From a virus: 27,997 nt of DNA. The notes below the pieces were generated by a model that saw only the letters and a program-made list of their open reading frames with translations, was not told the origin of the DNA and searched no databases. Positions 7,844 to 17,339 of this stretch are shown piece by piece (positions within the stretch are counted from its first letter, which is position 1; each line of letters begins with the position of its first letter). The position numbers and the translations under genes were made by a program. Location: positions 1 to 27,997 of IMG/VR virus record IMGVR_UViG_3300037322_000244, one strand, 5' to 3'.

Positions 7844-8446
7844 ATGGAAATTACAACCTTTCACGATGTCCGATTTCCGGAGGACATCAGCTATGGCTCG
7901 TCCGGTGGGCCCGGCTTTAACACGAGTGTGATCGATCTGGCGTCTGGCCACGAGCAACGCAACATCAATTGGTCGCTGGCCCGTGCCAAGTATGACGCAT
8001 CTTACGGCGTCAAAACTCGCGAGCAGATGGAGGAAGTCCTTGACTTTTTCTATGCACGGCGCGGTAAGGCATTTGGTTTTCGCTTCAAGGACTGGATGGA
8101 TTATATCCTAGAACGGCAATCAATCGGTATTGCCGGTGGGACCAACATTCTGCAAACCTTCAAGCGTTATGAACCCCTGACCAGCTATTTTTATGACCGA
8201 CCGATCATGAGGATTGTCCCGGACAGTGTTCAAGTATGGACAAACGGGGTTGAGCGTTCACCGCTCTTGGTGAACACTGGAACAGGTATTGTCAACACAA
8301 CCGGATACGCCGGTCAGACGATCGAAGTGGCTTGCGAGTTTGATGTGCCTGTCCGTTTCGACACCGATGACATTAGTATCACCCACGATGACTGGGAACT
8401 GATGTCGTGGCCTTCCATCCCCCTCATTGAACTGCGTCCGCGATAA
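7844..8446 (+). CDS. Distal tail protein, DUF2460 family (GTA gp12-like)
   Basis: This 200-aa protein matches the DUF2460 pattern: an N-terminal FPEDISYGSSGGPGFNTSV segment, then QRNINWSLARAKYDASYGV, then FFYARRGKAFGFRFKDWMDY, and a C-terminal PVRFDTDD...WPSIPLIEL. In alphaproteobacterial gene transfer agents the equivalent forms the ring that joins the tail tube to the baseplate hub. Its length is normal for the family. AGAAGGA precedes the ATG. It is the first gene of a unit that continues with the hub, peptidase and tip genes (gaps of 3 nt or overlaps). Confidence 0.92.
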   Translation: MEITTFHDVRFPEDISYGSSGGPGFNTSVIDLASGHEQRNINWSLARAKYDASYGVKTREQMEEVLDFFYARRGKAFGFRFKDWMDYILERQSIGIAGGTNILQTFKRYEPLTSYFYDRPIMRIVPDSVQVWTNGVERSPLLVNTGTGIVNTTGYAGQTIEVACEFDVPVRFDTDDISITHDDWELMSWPSIPLIELRPR

Positions 8447-8449
8447 ACC

Positions 8450-9304
8450 ATGAAAGCCATCAGCATTGAGCTATCGAACCACCTCGACGGCGAGGTCACC
8501 ACCCTAGCCTCGTGCTGGCGGGTGGTTCGCCGCGACGGCCGGGAGTTTTATTTCACGGATCACGACCAAGACATCGTGTTCGAGGGTAACACCTACGAAG
8601 CGGAATCAAGCTACGACCGAACAGCCGTGTCTAACGGATCGGACCTGAGTGTCGATAACATGGACGTTTCCGGCATCCTTGATTCCGAGAAGATCAGCGA
8701 AGAGGACATGCGCAACGGTTTGTTCAATCGGGCCGATGTCTATATCTTCATCGTGAACTGGGCAAATCCGGAATATGGGCCGCTTAAGGTGCGACGCGGT
8801 TGGTTCGGCGAAGTGACTATTACCGACATTGGTATGTTTACAACCGAAATTCGTGGCCTTGCTCAAGCACTGTCGCACAACTTCATTGAAGTTTATTCAG
8901 CCGAGTGCCGGGCCGACTTCGCAGATTTCAGATGTAAGCTGAACATCGCCGATTACGAGATCGCTACCACCGTGTTAGTGGCGTTCCAGCGTGACTCTTT
9001 CATCCTCCCCGTAGGTTTTGTCCCACCTTCCCAAGGACTCGCGCCGGGCACCGTTCGCTTTGTCAACGGAGCAAACGCAGGTCGGACGGTCGAGATCACA
9101 GGCTATAACCCAAGCACACGGACTGTCGAGTTGTTCGAAAGCGTGGGTTACGAGATCATTGAAGGCACGGCAATTATGGTCGCCCCCGGCTGCGACGGAT
9201 CACTCGTGCGCTGTAAGCTCTACAATAACGTCATCAATCGCCGGGCAGAAGATTACGTTCCCGGCAACGACGAGTTCATGAAGTATCCCGATGCCAACCA
9301 GTAA
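8450..9304 (+). CDS. Tail hub protein, DUF2163 family (GTA gp13-like), possible Fe-S site
   Basis: The 284-aa protein has the DUF2163 layout: N-terminal half with RDGREFYFTDHDQDIVF and a SDLSVDNMDVSGIL segment, then FTTEIRGLAQALSHNF, then the two-part cysteine region CRADFADFRC and, near the C-terminus, PGCDGSLVRCK, ending YVPGNDEFMKYPDANQ. Four cysteines in this arrangement recall the C-terminal cysteine domain of lambda gpL, which binds an iron-sulphur cluster; that these do the same is inference. Together with the distal tail protein it would form the hub between tube and tip. It starts 3 nt after the DUF2460 stop and overlaps the peptidase gene by 14 nt. Confidence 0.9.
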   Translation: MKAISIELSNHLDGEVTTLASCWRVVRRDGREFYFTDHDQDIVFEGNTYEAESSYDRTAVSNGSDLSVDNMDVSGILDSEKISEEDMRNGLFNRADVYIFIVNWANPEYGPLKVRRGWFGEVTITDIGMFTTEIRGLAQALSHNFIEVYSAECRADFADFRCKLNIADYEIATTVLVAFQRDSFILPVGFVPPSQGLAPGTVRFVNGANAGRTVEITGYNPSTRTVELFESVGYEIIEGTAIMVAPGCDGSLVRCKLYNNVINRRAEDYVPGNDEFMKYPDANQ

Positions 9305-9707
9305 CGACTTCATCGCAGCGGCGCGCTCCTACATGGGCGTCAAGTGGCGTCATCAGGGCCGCAACCAGATGGGGGTTGATTGCGTTGGTCTGGTGTTATG
9401 CTGTCTCGACGAAATTGGCATACCTGCTCCTGACATGCAAGGATACCGGCGGACACCTGATCCGATATTTGTTGAACATATCCGGAACAACTCGCTATCA
9501 TCCACAACAACCGATCCGGGTATGCTGGGCATCTTCCGCGACGGAACCCAACCATGCCACGTCGGAATCTTTGCGACCATGTATGGTCAAACTTCACTGA
9601 TCCACGCCTATGCTGGCACCGGGATCGTCATGGAAGAAGTCTTCATCCACGACTGGCCGAATAAGCTGGTTGAGGTCCGCGCATTCAAGGGACTTGAATA
9701 CATCTAA
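9291..9707 (+). CDS. NlpC/P60 tail peptidase (GTA gp14-like)
   Basis: This 138-aa protein has the NlpC/P60 cysteine peptidase signature: GVDCVGLV with the likely nucleophile Cys31, then HVGI with His90 and LIHAYAG with His105. In GTA-like and lambda-like tails this enzyme (compare gpK) opens the peptidoglycan, probably cutting peptide cross-links, during tail tip insertion. Its start lies within the end of the DUF2163 gene and its TAA stop overlaps the next ATG as TAATG, so the three genes are translationally coupled. Confidence 0.92.
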   Translation: MPTSNDFIAAARSYMGVKWRHQGRNQMGVDCVGLVLCCLDEIGIPAPDMQGYRRTPDPIFVEHIRNNSLSSTTTDPGMLGIFRDGTQPCHVGIFATMYGQTSLIHAYAGTGIVMEEVFIHDWPNKLVEVRAFKGLEYI

Positions 9708-12700
9708 TGGGACAACTTGCGACCACCATTGCTGGCGGTGTCATCGGCTTCGCGATCGGCGGGCCTTTCGGGGCTCAGGTCGGGATGATGCTTGGCGGCA
9801 TGATCGGTGCCACGTTGTTTGGTCCCACGGTTCATGGCCCCCGTCTGAACGATCTCAAGGTGACAGCCTCGACTTACGGTGTAGCTATCCCAGAAATCTA
9901 TGGCACCGTCCGATTAGGTGGTAACCTGATCTGGACAAGCGGGATTCGGGAGAACAGGAAATCTTCACGCCCCGGAAAGGGCGGCCCTAAGCAGGTTACC
10001 TATTCTTACGACGCCACATTCGCTATGTCCTTGTGCAAAGGGGAGATCGAGGAAATTCTCCGCATATGGGCTGATAGCAAGATCATCTACGACAAGACCG
10101 GGGGCACAACTAGAACACCCACACCTGCGGGAGGCAGTAGCGTATTCCAGACAATTATTGTTGAACTACTCTCCTCTAAAAAGAAGAAGAAGAACGTTAA
10201 CCTCAGGTTTTACCGTGGTGATGAAAATCAACTCCCCGACTCGCTAATCGAAGCGAAGGAGGGGGTAGGTAATGTATCCGGCCACCGTGGGTTGGCTTAT
10301 GTCGTGTTCGAAAGACTTGAACTAGAGAACTTCGGCAACCGTATCCCACAGATGACCTTCGAAGTCACCAAGGCTCGCACCCGTGGTTTGTCTGCTCTCC
10401 CGGTGCGTGATCGTAGCGGACTTGTGGAAGATACCAGCAACCGTGATTGGCTACCTGATTTTGCGTCGGGACGTTTACTGAGCTTTGATCGGGCGGGGAA
10501 TGGTGTGAAGCTCTACACGAGTGCAGATAATACATTGGTCGCTGAAAACGAGGCTATGACCTTTGACCTGACGGACAAGTCCTACAGCCTCGTTGAGGGG
10601 CAAAACTCATTGATTGTGGCTAATTTCCCAAGCGGGGTCGGTTTCTCATATTACAACACAGCCATCCTGACCAAAATCAACGAATATAATTCCTCCAGCG
10701 GGACAGACAACGTTTGGGACCCGGCTACACAACAGATCACACTTTCCACCGCAGGGAAGATTGGCCACGGTCGGTTTGTATCGGGCTCATCTGGTAGCTT
10801 ACACATTCTTCACAGCGACGCAGCCGGCAAGACCTTTTTGATGGACAGCGGCGGCCGCTTACTCGATGAGTTTACAGCGCCATTCCAGCCGGACGTGTTC
10901 CTCGAAGGTCGCCGCGATGCGACTAACTCCCAGATTATCGGTTGGCGTTTCGCCAACGATCGCCTCGAAATGTTTGAGGTCAAAACCAAAGCGTCTGCCC
11001 TGTATACCACGATCCTAGAGGGAGCGAACGAGGTCTGGTTTCCGACAACCGAATATGAGATGCGGGTCATCAATCTCAAGCCCTACCCGGACTCGAAGTT
11101 CCAGCCGCTTGTGCTGCTCTACGATCCGACCGATGATCATTTCTTCTGTCTAGGTGTCGATCCAGACAAATATAATGACACGGGAGCGTTCGGGAACGGT
11201 GGCGGCGTCGTCGTGTTCAAATATTCCTTGGCAACAAACAGCTACAAGTTCTTGGTGAGCCACCCCGGCACTCCAGTTCCTCGCGACCTCGCACAGAATA
11301 TGCGGGTTTCCCGCCTCGCTGGCAGCTCTTTCGGGTGGGTGGGTAAGCCGGCGGTTGGGTCCCCGACCGTAAATCAAGTAAGCTTGCAGACGGGGAGTCT
11401 CGAAAATCTCTTCGAGGCCCAAGACGATTTCGGCTCTGGACTCACAGGCGGAGGGGATCAGTATTGGGATGACGAAACGGACAGCATTTTTGCAGAGCGC
11501 ACAGTAGCTGGTGTGACCAACAGCTACCGAATCCGCCTGAGTGATAGCGTTTCTCAGGTCACAGTGCCAGAGATCGTGGCAGACATCTGCCTCCGGTCAG
11601 GCGTGCTATTACCGCAGGACATCGATATAACCGAGTTGGAATCACGCCAGCTTGTAGGTTATTCATTGGACCGGCTGACCACTGCTCGGGACGCCTTGAA
11701 GCAGTTGGCGACCGCGTTCCTTTTCGATGCCTTTGAAAGCGATTACAAGCTCAAGTTCCGTTCACGTGGTGGTGATTCCGTGGTTAACATCACAGAAGAT
11801 TGGTTGGCGCGCGACGGGCAGGATGGTATTATCAAAGAGACCATCACGCAAGAGCTTGAGATGCCGCTCAAGGTGACAGTGAACTACTACGACATAGACC
11901 GCGACCACCAGCAAGGATCACAATCTTCGAGACGCAATTCCGGACCGTTCCCAACTATGTGGACGGCCAAGGAAGACCTGATCGATTTGCCCATCACATG
12001 GGATGCAGACTCGGCTAAGCAATCGGCTGACAAGCTGCTCAAGATGGCATGGGCCAACCGGATTGGACACCAGTTCAGCTTACCTTGGCGCTATCTGCAA
12101 TATGATCCTACGGATGTCGCTACCATCACGCTGGAAAATGAGACAACCTACAACCTCCGTCTTACCGAGGCGAACATCGGCTCCAACTTCTCGATCGAGG
12201 CTACAGCAGTCAGCGAAGTTGCTACTGCCTATGTCTCAACTGCTACCGGTGCCAAATCGCCGGCTCCCATCCAGACCCTACCGGATGATGGAAGTGCCTT
12301 CCCGATTGTTATCAATACGCCGCTGCTGCGTGATGTCGATTACGATACCACCGGCTCTTCGACGTGTTATTTCTCCGCTGGGACCAACGAGGTGTCTTTC
12401 AATGGCGCGGCGGTCTATATCGACGACGGAAGTGATTATCAGGTGGTAGGTATCATCGATGGTCAGACCACCACCGGCTACGTCATCGACGCATTACTAC
12501 CGACAAATAGCTACGAAGCGACCGATGAGACTACCATTATACGGGTGCGGTTGACTGATCCCACTATGGAACTGGAATCGGTAACCCAGAACGACATTCT
12601 CAACTTCGAAGCTAACTCCGCTTTGGTGGGTAATGAGATTATCCAGTTCCGGGATGCTACCCTACTTCCAACAGGTGAGTGGGCTCTGTCTGGCATCCTT

Positions 12701-13309
12701 CGCGCGCGCCGAGGCACTAACTACGCGGTCATGGATCACCAACCGGGGGAGACCTTCTTGCTGGTCAATACCACTTCGACTGGGAAATTCACAAGACCCC
12801 CTGAGAGCTACTTTACGACTCGCTTGTTCAAGGCTGCCCCTATATCGGTGTCGTTGTCGGATGTTGTCCCTGTCTCTGTGGTCTTGACCCCACGCGACCT
12901 TATGCCATACACACCTGAGGCTGTTAAGGTGACCGATGACGGAACCGGTGCAGTAATCAGCGCTGAACGTCGTTCACGCGTCACAGCGGGCCTGAGAGAC
13001 GGTGTGGGCACCATTCATTACAGAGAAGGGGACATGCTCAGTGCCCGGATTGTGACCAAGGTCTGGTTCGGTAAGGGGATCGCAGATGTTGGCACGATAG
13101 GTGAACCGGATGTAACCTCGACGAACTATTTGTTTGACGCCGCTGGACAGGATATTCCCATTGAAGCCAGCTTCCCGGTCGCCTCGTTGGGAGCAGAAGA
13201 CACGATCCTGATCAAATTGGCTGAGATTGGTGAGGTGGAGGGAACGCCCAAATGGGTGCAAGCCATTCGCTATGGGACAGACCTGTGGGACCTCCGTGAA
13301 TTGTATTGA
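9707..13309 (+). CDS. Tail tip / central hub protein 1 (megatron-like), copy 1 of two
   Basis: This 1200-aa protein is the largest tip component and holds the position of GTA gp15 or lambda gpJ. Residues 1-40 form a Gly-rich hydrophobic segment (IAGGVIGFAIGGPFGAQ), which could insert into a membrane or pack in the hub channel. Residues 41-222 are a conserved structural domain ending NFGNRIPQMTFEV. Residues about 225-615 form a beta-rich, propeller-like central region. Residues about 620-690 (VPEIVADICLRSGV, then FDAFESDYKLKFRSRG) resemble the Phage-tail_3 domain, and residues to about 1040 include LRARRGTNYA and PRDLMPYTPEAVKV, usual in this family. It is paralogous along its length to the protein at 13779-17339. 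A lysine run (residues 158-162) lies in the N-terminal domain. Its TGA stop (13307-13309) lies inside the -35 box of the next promoter. Confidence 0.9.
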   Translation: MGQLATTIAGGVIGFAIGGPFGAQVGMMLGGMIGATLFGPTVHGPRLNDLKVTASTYGVAIPEIYGTVRLGGNLIWTSGIRENRKSSRPGKGGPKQVTYSYDATFAMSLCKGEIEEILRIWADSKIIYDKTGGTTRTPTPAGGSSVFQTIIVELLSSKKKKKNVNLRFYRGDENQLPDSLIEAKEGVGNVSGHRGLAYVVFERLELENFGNRIPQMTFEVTKARTRGLSALPVRDRSGLVEDTSNRDWLPDFASGRLLSFDRAGNGVKLYTSADNTLVAENEAMTFDLTDKSYSLVEGQNSLIVANFPSGVGFSYYNTAILTKINEYNSSSGTDNVWDPATQQITLSTAGKIGHGRFVSGSSGSLHILHSDAAGKTFLMDSGGRLLDEFTAPFQPDVFLEGRRDATNSQIIGWRFANDRLEMFEVKTKASALYTTILEGANEVWFPTTEYEMRVINLKPYPDSKFQPLVLLYDPTDDHFFCLGVDPDKYNDTGAFGNGGGVVVFKYSLATNSYKFLVSHPGTPVPRDLAQNMRVSRLAGSSFGWVGKPAVGSPTVNQVSLQTGSLENLFEAQDDFGSGLTGGGDQYWDDETDSIFAERTVAGVTNSYRIRLSDSVSQVTVPEIVADICLRSGVLLPQDIDITELESRQLVGYSLDRLTTARDALKQLATAFLFDAFESDYKLKFRSRGGDSVVNITEDWLARDGQDGIIKETITQELEMPLKVTVNYYDIDRDHQQGSQSSRRNSGPFPTMWTAKEDLIDLPITWDADSAKQSADKLLKMAWANRIGHQFSLPWRYLQYDPTDVATITLENETTYNLRLTEANIGSNFSIEATAVSEVATAYVSTATGAKSPAPIQTLPDDGSAFPIVINTPLLRDVDYDTTGSSTCYFSAGTNEVSFNGAAVYIDDGSDYQVVGIIDGQTTTGYVIDALLPTNSYEATDETTIIRVRLTDPTMELESVTQNDILNFEANSALVGNEIIQFRDATLLPTGEWALSGILRARRGTNYAVMDHQPGETFLLVNTTSTGKFTRPPESYFTTRLFKAAPISVSLSDVVPVSVVLTPRDLMPYTPEAVKVTDDGTGAVISAERRSRVTAGLRDGVGTIHYREGDMLSARIVTKVWFGKGIADVGTIGEPDVTSTNYLFDAAGQDIPIEASFPVASLGAEDTILIKLAEIGEVEGTPKWVQAIRYGTDLWDLRELY

Positions 13310-13334
13310 CAACCACCGCCATTTTCACTATACA
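13306..13334 (+). promoter_or_regulatory. Promoter P3 (TTGACA-N17-TATACA) before the short fiber gene
   Basis: TTGACA (13306-13311), 17 bp containing ACCGCCATTTT, TATACA (13329-13334). The predicted start near 13341 lies about 17 nt before the ATG at 13358. The stop codon of hub protein 1 is the TGA within the -35 hexamer. Confidence 0.82.
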
Positions 13335-13357
13335 CTCTCCTCAATTTAGGACGGATA

Positions 13358-13759
13358 ATGCCCAACACACCGCTTCTCAATATCCCGCAAGTTTCGGCTT
13401 CCCAGAACAACAAAGAAATCACCATCAACGATTCCATCCTCGCACTGGAAAATGCGACGAATGCAAATCTCTCGGTCTCGTTCGCAGGTGGGAGCACTGT
13501 CACCCTCACAGCGACACAAGCCACCCGGAACTTCGTCTATACCGCCACCGGGGCGTCCGGTGCAAGCACGCTGCGCTTCCCAAACACGATCGGTGCCACC
13601 CTCTTTAATCGCGCGGTATGCGTCCGTAACACCAGCGGTGCCGTCTTGACAGTCAGCTTTCAGACAGGAACTGGTGCATCTGTGGAAATCCCAGATGGAC
13701 AAGCTCGTTTGATCTTGGCCGTCAGCGGAACTGACATGATCGTGGTTTCCGCACCTTAA
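13358..13759 (+). CDS. Short fiber-anchor protein, paralog of the long fiber N-terminus
   Basis: The 133-aa protein aligns along its whole length with residues 1-132 of the 1284-aa fiber at 17388: both begin MP-TP-L, share QVS-SQN-KE-TINDAILALENA-like text, then TRN, FNR/YNR, VRN and IPDG(Q/E)(A/S)RLI. I judge roughly half the residues identical. The QxxKExTxNxAxxxL pattern near the start resembles the N-terminal motif of DUF2793-type tail fiber proteins, which attach a fiber to the tip. Here the distal fiber part is absent and the gene ends cleanly with TAA, so it could be a tip-binding cap, a competitor of the long fiber or the remnant of a second fiber. AGGACGG (13348-13354) is a good ribosome binding site. 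Confidence 0.75.
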   Translation: MPNTPLLNIPQVSASQNNKEITINDSILALENATNANLSVSFAGGSTVTLTATQATRNFVYTATGASGASTLRFPNTIGATLFNRAVCVRNTSGAVLTVSFQTGTGASVEIPDGQARLILAVSGTDMIVVSAP

Positions 13760-13778
13760 TTTCAGATAGTCAAAACTC

Positions 13779-16700
13779 ATGGGACAACTTGTAACCACCA
13801 TTGCTGGCGGTGTCATCGGCTTCCTGATCGGTGGCCCTATGGGCGCGTCTATCGGTATAGCGCTCGGTGGTATGGTTGGGGCAACTCTGTTCGGACCGAC
13901 GATCAAAGGCCCGCGCCTCAATGACCTTAAGGTCTCTTCTTCGACCTACGGGATTGCGATTCCCGAAATCTACGGGACCGTTCGGATCAGCACGAACTTG
14001 ATCTGGACCAGCGGGATCAAGGAAACTAAGAAGACGCGCCGCGCCGGCAAGGGAGGTCCCAAGGTAGAGACCTACGCCTACGACGCATCGTTTGCACTCG
14101 GGCTGTGTAAGGGCCCGATCCGACAGATACTACGAATCTGGGCGGACAGTAAACTCATCTATGATGTCAGCAACAACGCGACTCGCAATCCAGTTAACGC
14201 GGGGCAGTCAGGAATCTTCGCACCTGACTTGTTGTCTTTTGGAACCGGCAGCAATAAAAAGAAAAGAGTCAATCTTCGTATCTACTTAGGTAACGAAGAG
14301 CAGCTTCCGGATTCCTTGATCGTATCGGACAGGGGAGTCGGTAATGTATCGGCGCACCGTGGGCTGGCTTATGTCGTGTTCGAGCGGCTACAGCTTGAGG
14401 ACTTCGGTAACCGTATTCCTCAGTTCACCATGGAAATAACTAAATCACCCTCCGAGGCGTTCCCTTCCGTTGTGGTTAAGGAAGGCCCAGCAGGAACAGC
14501 TTTACAAGCAGATGCACGAAACTGGTTCCCTGATTGGGAAAATGGAAAAGTATATTCCAGCATCATCTCTAACTCTGTGCAAGACAGCTACACCGAAGTG
14601 TTTGATCTAAACACTATGCAAGTGACACAGCGTTGGAATAGTTCCAGTATGTGGTTCACAGGGCGTTATGGCTTTGCTCCATGGGCTGGGGTATTCCTTA
14701 AAGATGATGGTTCTGGTAACTCACGATTTCTGGAAGTTTATAGTCTAAGAACAGGCAGCCGAACTAGTCAGTTTGGACTACAATCGCGATCACTTTCCGG
14801 TTTCTACGTAGAGAGTGGTCCAGCTAGAGGGGCGCTGGCTTTATCAGCCAATTTTGGTAACCAAGCCACAATAACACGCGATGGTAAGTTTATTGTTCTT
14901 GCGGGCTGGGCCCGTGACAACTGGATACTATCAAGTGGGGGCACACCTCTTGGGTGGTATAAAGGCGCGTGGTCCCCTCAACACCTTCTCCCCGCACTTG
15001 GATCAGTGTGGGGTTGGCGCAACGGTAATAACGGACTACAAATCGCTGACTTCCTCTCAGGGGGTATCGGGCAAAATGGCAGGGCCCCGCCCGACAGCAG
15101 TGGTAACGTTTTCTGGACGCAAGGCGGGAGCCTAGCGTTCAACACAACTTTGCAGCCTCTATCCGGAGAAAGCTACCAAGCATCGATTTGCCTCTTCGAC
15201 CCCTCGGATGGTCATTTTTTCAGCATCGGTAGATCGAGCAACGGCGTTCGATCGATTCCTGTTGCGTTCAAATATAACCCATTGAATGGGATATACAAAT
15301 TCATCAAAAGCAACCCTGAAATTCTGGTCCCTAACGGTCCTATGCAATGGACCCGTTTGAATGGGGGAACTTTTGGGTATATTGCTGATAGACTCAATAG
15401 AAATATCAAAGCAAATTTACAACAAATTAACCTGCAAACAGGTGATATTGTAAAGGATACACCTTATGGTAATACGTGGGGCGGTCCTCTTTGGGTGCGT
15501 AGTGAACAGCACTGGGATGATGTTAGCGCAAGTATTATTACAACCACACTAGACACTTTTCGTCGTATCTGGTTCAACGACAATGCGAAGGCGGTGAGAC
15601 TGTCTGACGTTGTTAGAGATATTGCTACCAAATCAAATGTATTAGTCACATCTGATGTCGATACAACCGGTTTGTTCAACGAGGAGATCATTGGTTTTGC
15701 CATTGATCGTCAATCATCAGCGGCTGACGCTCTGAAACTACTGGCTACCGGATTTATGTTCGATGCCTTTGAAAGCGATTACAAACTCAAGTTCCGCACG
15801 CGTGGGCGCGACTCCGAAGTCGTGATCCCGCAGGATTGGCTTGGTCGGCCCGATGAAGAAATCATTAAGGAAAACATTGTCCAAGAGCTTGAGATGCCGC
15901 TCAAGGTGACAGTGAACTACTACGATACTTCTCGGGATCACCAGCAAGGATCACAATCTTCGAGACGCAATTCCGGACCGTTCCCAACTATGTGGACGGC
16001 TAAGGAAGACATTATAGACTTACCACTGGTGTGGTCACCAGACATGGCTAAGCAATCGGCTGATAAGCTTCTCAAGATGGCGTGGGCCAACCGGGTCGGC
16101 CTGCAATTCAGCTTGCCTTGGCGCTATCTGAAATATGACCCCTCAGACACTATCACGATCACTACTGACAAAGCGGTTTATTTCACCCGCCTGACTGAGG
16201 TTCGGATCGGTCAAGATTTTTCGATCGAGGCTTCCGGGGTCACTGACAAAGCTAGTGCTTATGTCTCTACGAAAGTAGGGAGCCGGGTAGAGCCGCCTGC
16301 ACAGATTATCGCGGAAGGTTATCCGGCTTTTCCGATCGTTATCAACACTCCTTTACTGCGTGATGAAGATTACGACACGAGCGGTGCCTCTGCCTGCTTC
16401 GTATCAGCGGGGACCGACGCGTTCACGTTCAGCGGAGCCTCTATCTACGTTTACGACGGCATCGAAGATCAGCAAGTTGGCTTCATCGGAGCCGACACGG
16501 TGCGCGGTCGTGTCATAAACGAACTACCCTACACGACTGCATACGAATCGACCGACGAATCCACAGTTCTCCGGGTAGTCCTGAGCAATCCAAACGATGA
16601 ACTTGAATCAGTAACCCAACTTGATATGCTTAACTTTGACATGAATGCAGCATTGGTGGGTGAAGAAGTTATTCAGTTCCGTGACGCCATCCTCCAGTCC

Positions 16701-17339
16701 AATGGTGAGTGGTGGTTGTCTGGACTGCGCCGGGCAAGACGCGGGACTAACTACGCGTTGCGAACACACATCCCGAACGAAATCTTCTTGTTGTTGGAAC
16801 CAGAAGCGACCACCTCATTTGTGCGTCCGCCAGAGGCTTACGTGACGACCACAGAAATCCGGGCTGTAGCAGCCGGGCAGGACAGCGTGGATGCGCTCCC
16901 GACAATAGCTTCGCTCCAGCCTCGTGATCTTATGCCTTACACACCAGAGGACATCAAGATCGACGACGATGGGACGAACGTGACCATCGAGGTTCAGCGA
17001 CGGTCGCGGATCATTGCCCCGCTCCGAGACGGGATCAGCAACATCCATTTCAAAGAAGGGGCAAAACAGACTTCAAAAATAGCTTGCCAAGTGTGGCCGG
17101 GTCGCGGCTTTGAAGTGATTGACACCACCCTGCCCCCGGCTTTTGTCCAGCATGTTCCGATATTCGATTCGAACGGCCAAGACCGGACTTTGGAAATCAC
17201 ATTCCCCCTCACGTCCCTTGGGGCTTCTACGCAACTCGTAGCCCGCATCACCGAACAGGGGGTGGTAGATGGTATTGCTAAGTGGCTTCGTTTCGAGCGG
17301 GTCGGTGAAGGACGTTGGAACCAGACCGAATTTTATTGA
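13779..17339 (+). CDS. Tail tip / central hub protein 2, copy 2 of two
   Basis: This 1186-aa protein is a full-length paralog of hub protein 1: MGQL(A/V)TTIAGGVIGF start, YAYDASFALGLCKG, GVGNVSAHRGLAYVVFERL, FDAFESDYKLKFRTRG, ELEMPLKVTVNYYD, LRRARRGTNYALR and PRDLMPYTPEDIKI. N- and C-terminal thirds are close; residues about 225-600 are strongly diverged but still alignable in places (LFDPSDGHFF versus LYDPTDDHFF). The DNA of the central part is AT-rich: 42 G+C of 120 bases at 15361-15480. The ATG at 13779 has no clear ribosome binding site, unlike copy 1, which is coupled to the peptidase by TAATG. The TGA stop (17337-17339) again lies inside the next -35 box. It likely forms an alternative or second tip hub. 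Confidence 0.88.
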   Translation: MGQLVTTIAGGVIGFLIGGPMGASIGIALGGMVGATLFGPTIKGPRLNDLKVSSSTYGIAIPEIYGTVRISTNLIWTSGIKETKKTRRAGKGGPKVETYAYDASFALGLCKGPIRQILRIWADSKLIYDVSNNATRNPVNAGQSGIFAPDLLSFGTGSNKKKRVNLRIYLGNEEQLPDSLIVSDRGVGNVSAHRGLAYVVFERLQLEDFGNRIPQFTMEITKSPSEAFPSVVVKEGPAGTALQADARNWFPDWENGKVYSSIISNSVQDSYTEVFDLNTMQVTQRWNSSSMWFTGRYGFAPWAGVFLKDDGSGNSRFLEVYSLRTGSRTSQFGLQSRSLSGFYVESGPARGALALSANFGNQATITRDGKFIVLAGWARDNWILSSGGTPLGWYKGAWSPQHLLPALGSVWGWRNGNNGLQIADFLSGGIGQNGRAPPDSSGNVFWTQGGSLAFNTTLQPLSGESYQASICLFDPSDGHFFSIGRSSNGVRSIPVAFKYNPLNGIYKFIKSNPEILVPNGPMQWTRLNGGTFGYIADRLNRNIKANLQQINLQTGDIVKDTPYGNTWGGPLWVRSEQHWDDVSASIITTTLDTFRRIWFNDNAKAVRLSDVVRDIATKSNVLVTSDVDTTGLFNEEIIGFAIDRQSSAADALKLLATGFMFDAFESDYKLKFRTRGRDSEVVIPQDWLGRPDEEIIKENIVQELEMPLKVTVNYYDTSRDHQQGSQSSRRNSGPFPTMWTAKEDIIDLPLVWSPDMAKQSADKLLKMAWANRVGLQFSLPWRYLKYDPSDTITITTDKAVYFTRLTEVRIGQDFSIEASGVTDKASAYVSTKVGSRVEPPAQIIAEGYPAFPIVINTPLLRDEDYDTSGASACFVSAGTDAFTFSGASIYVYDGIEDQQVGFIGADTVRGRVINELPYTTAYESTDESTVLRVVLSNPNDELESVTQLDMLNFDMNAALVGEEVIQFRDAILQSNGEWWLSGLRRARRGTNYALRTHIPNEIFLLLEPEATTSFVRPPEAYVTTTEIRAVAAGQDSVDALPTIASLQPRDLMPYTPEDIKIDDDGTNVTIEVQRRSRIIAPLRDGISNIHFKEGAKQTSKIACQVWPGRGFEVIDTTLPPAFVQHVPIFDSNGQDRTLEITFPLTSLGASTQLVARITEQGVVDGIAKWLRFERVGEGRWNQTEFY

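Noticed and set aside
10177-10196. A-rich run AAAAAGAAGAAG in hub gene 1 as a frameshift site
   Set aside because: Only five A residues precede the G, so no X XXY YYZ heptamer forms, and the alternative frames close soon; the paralog also has a lysine cluster here, so it is a coding feature.
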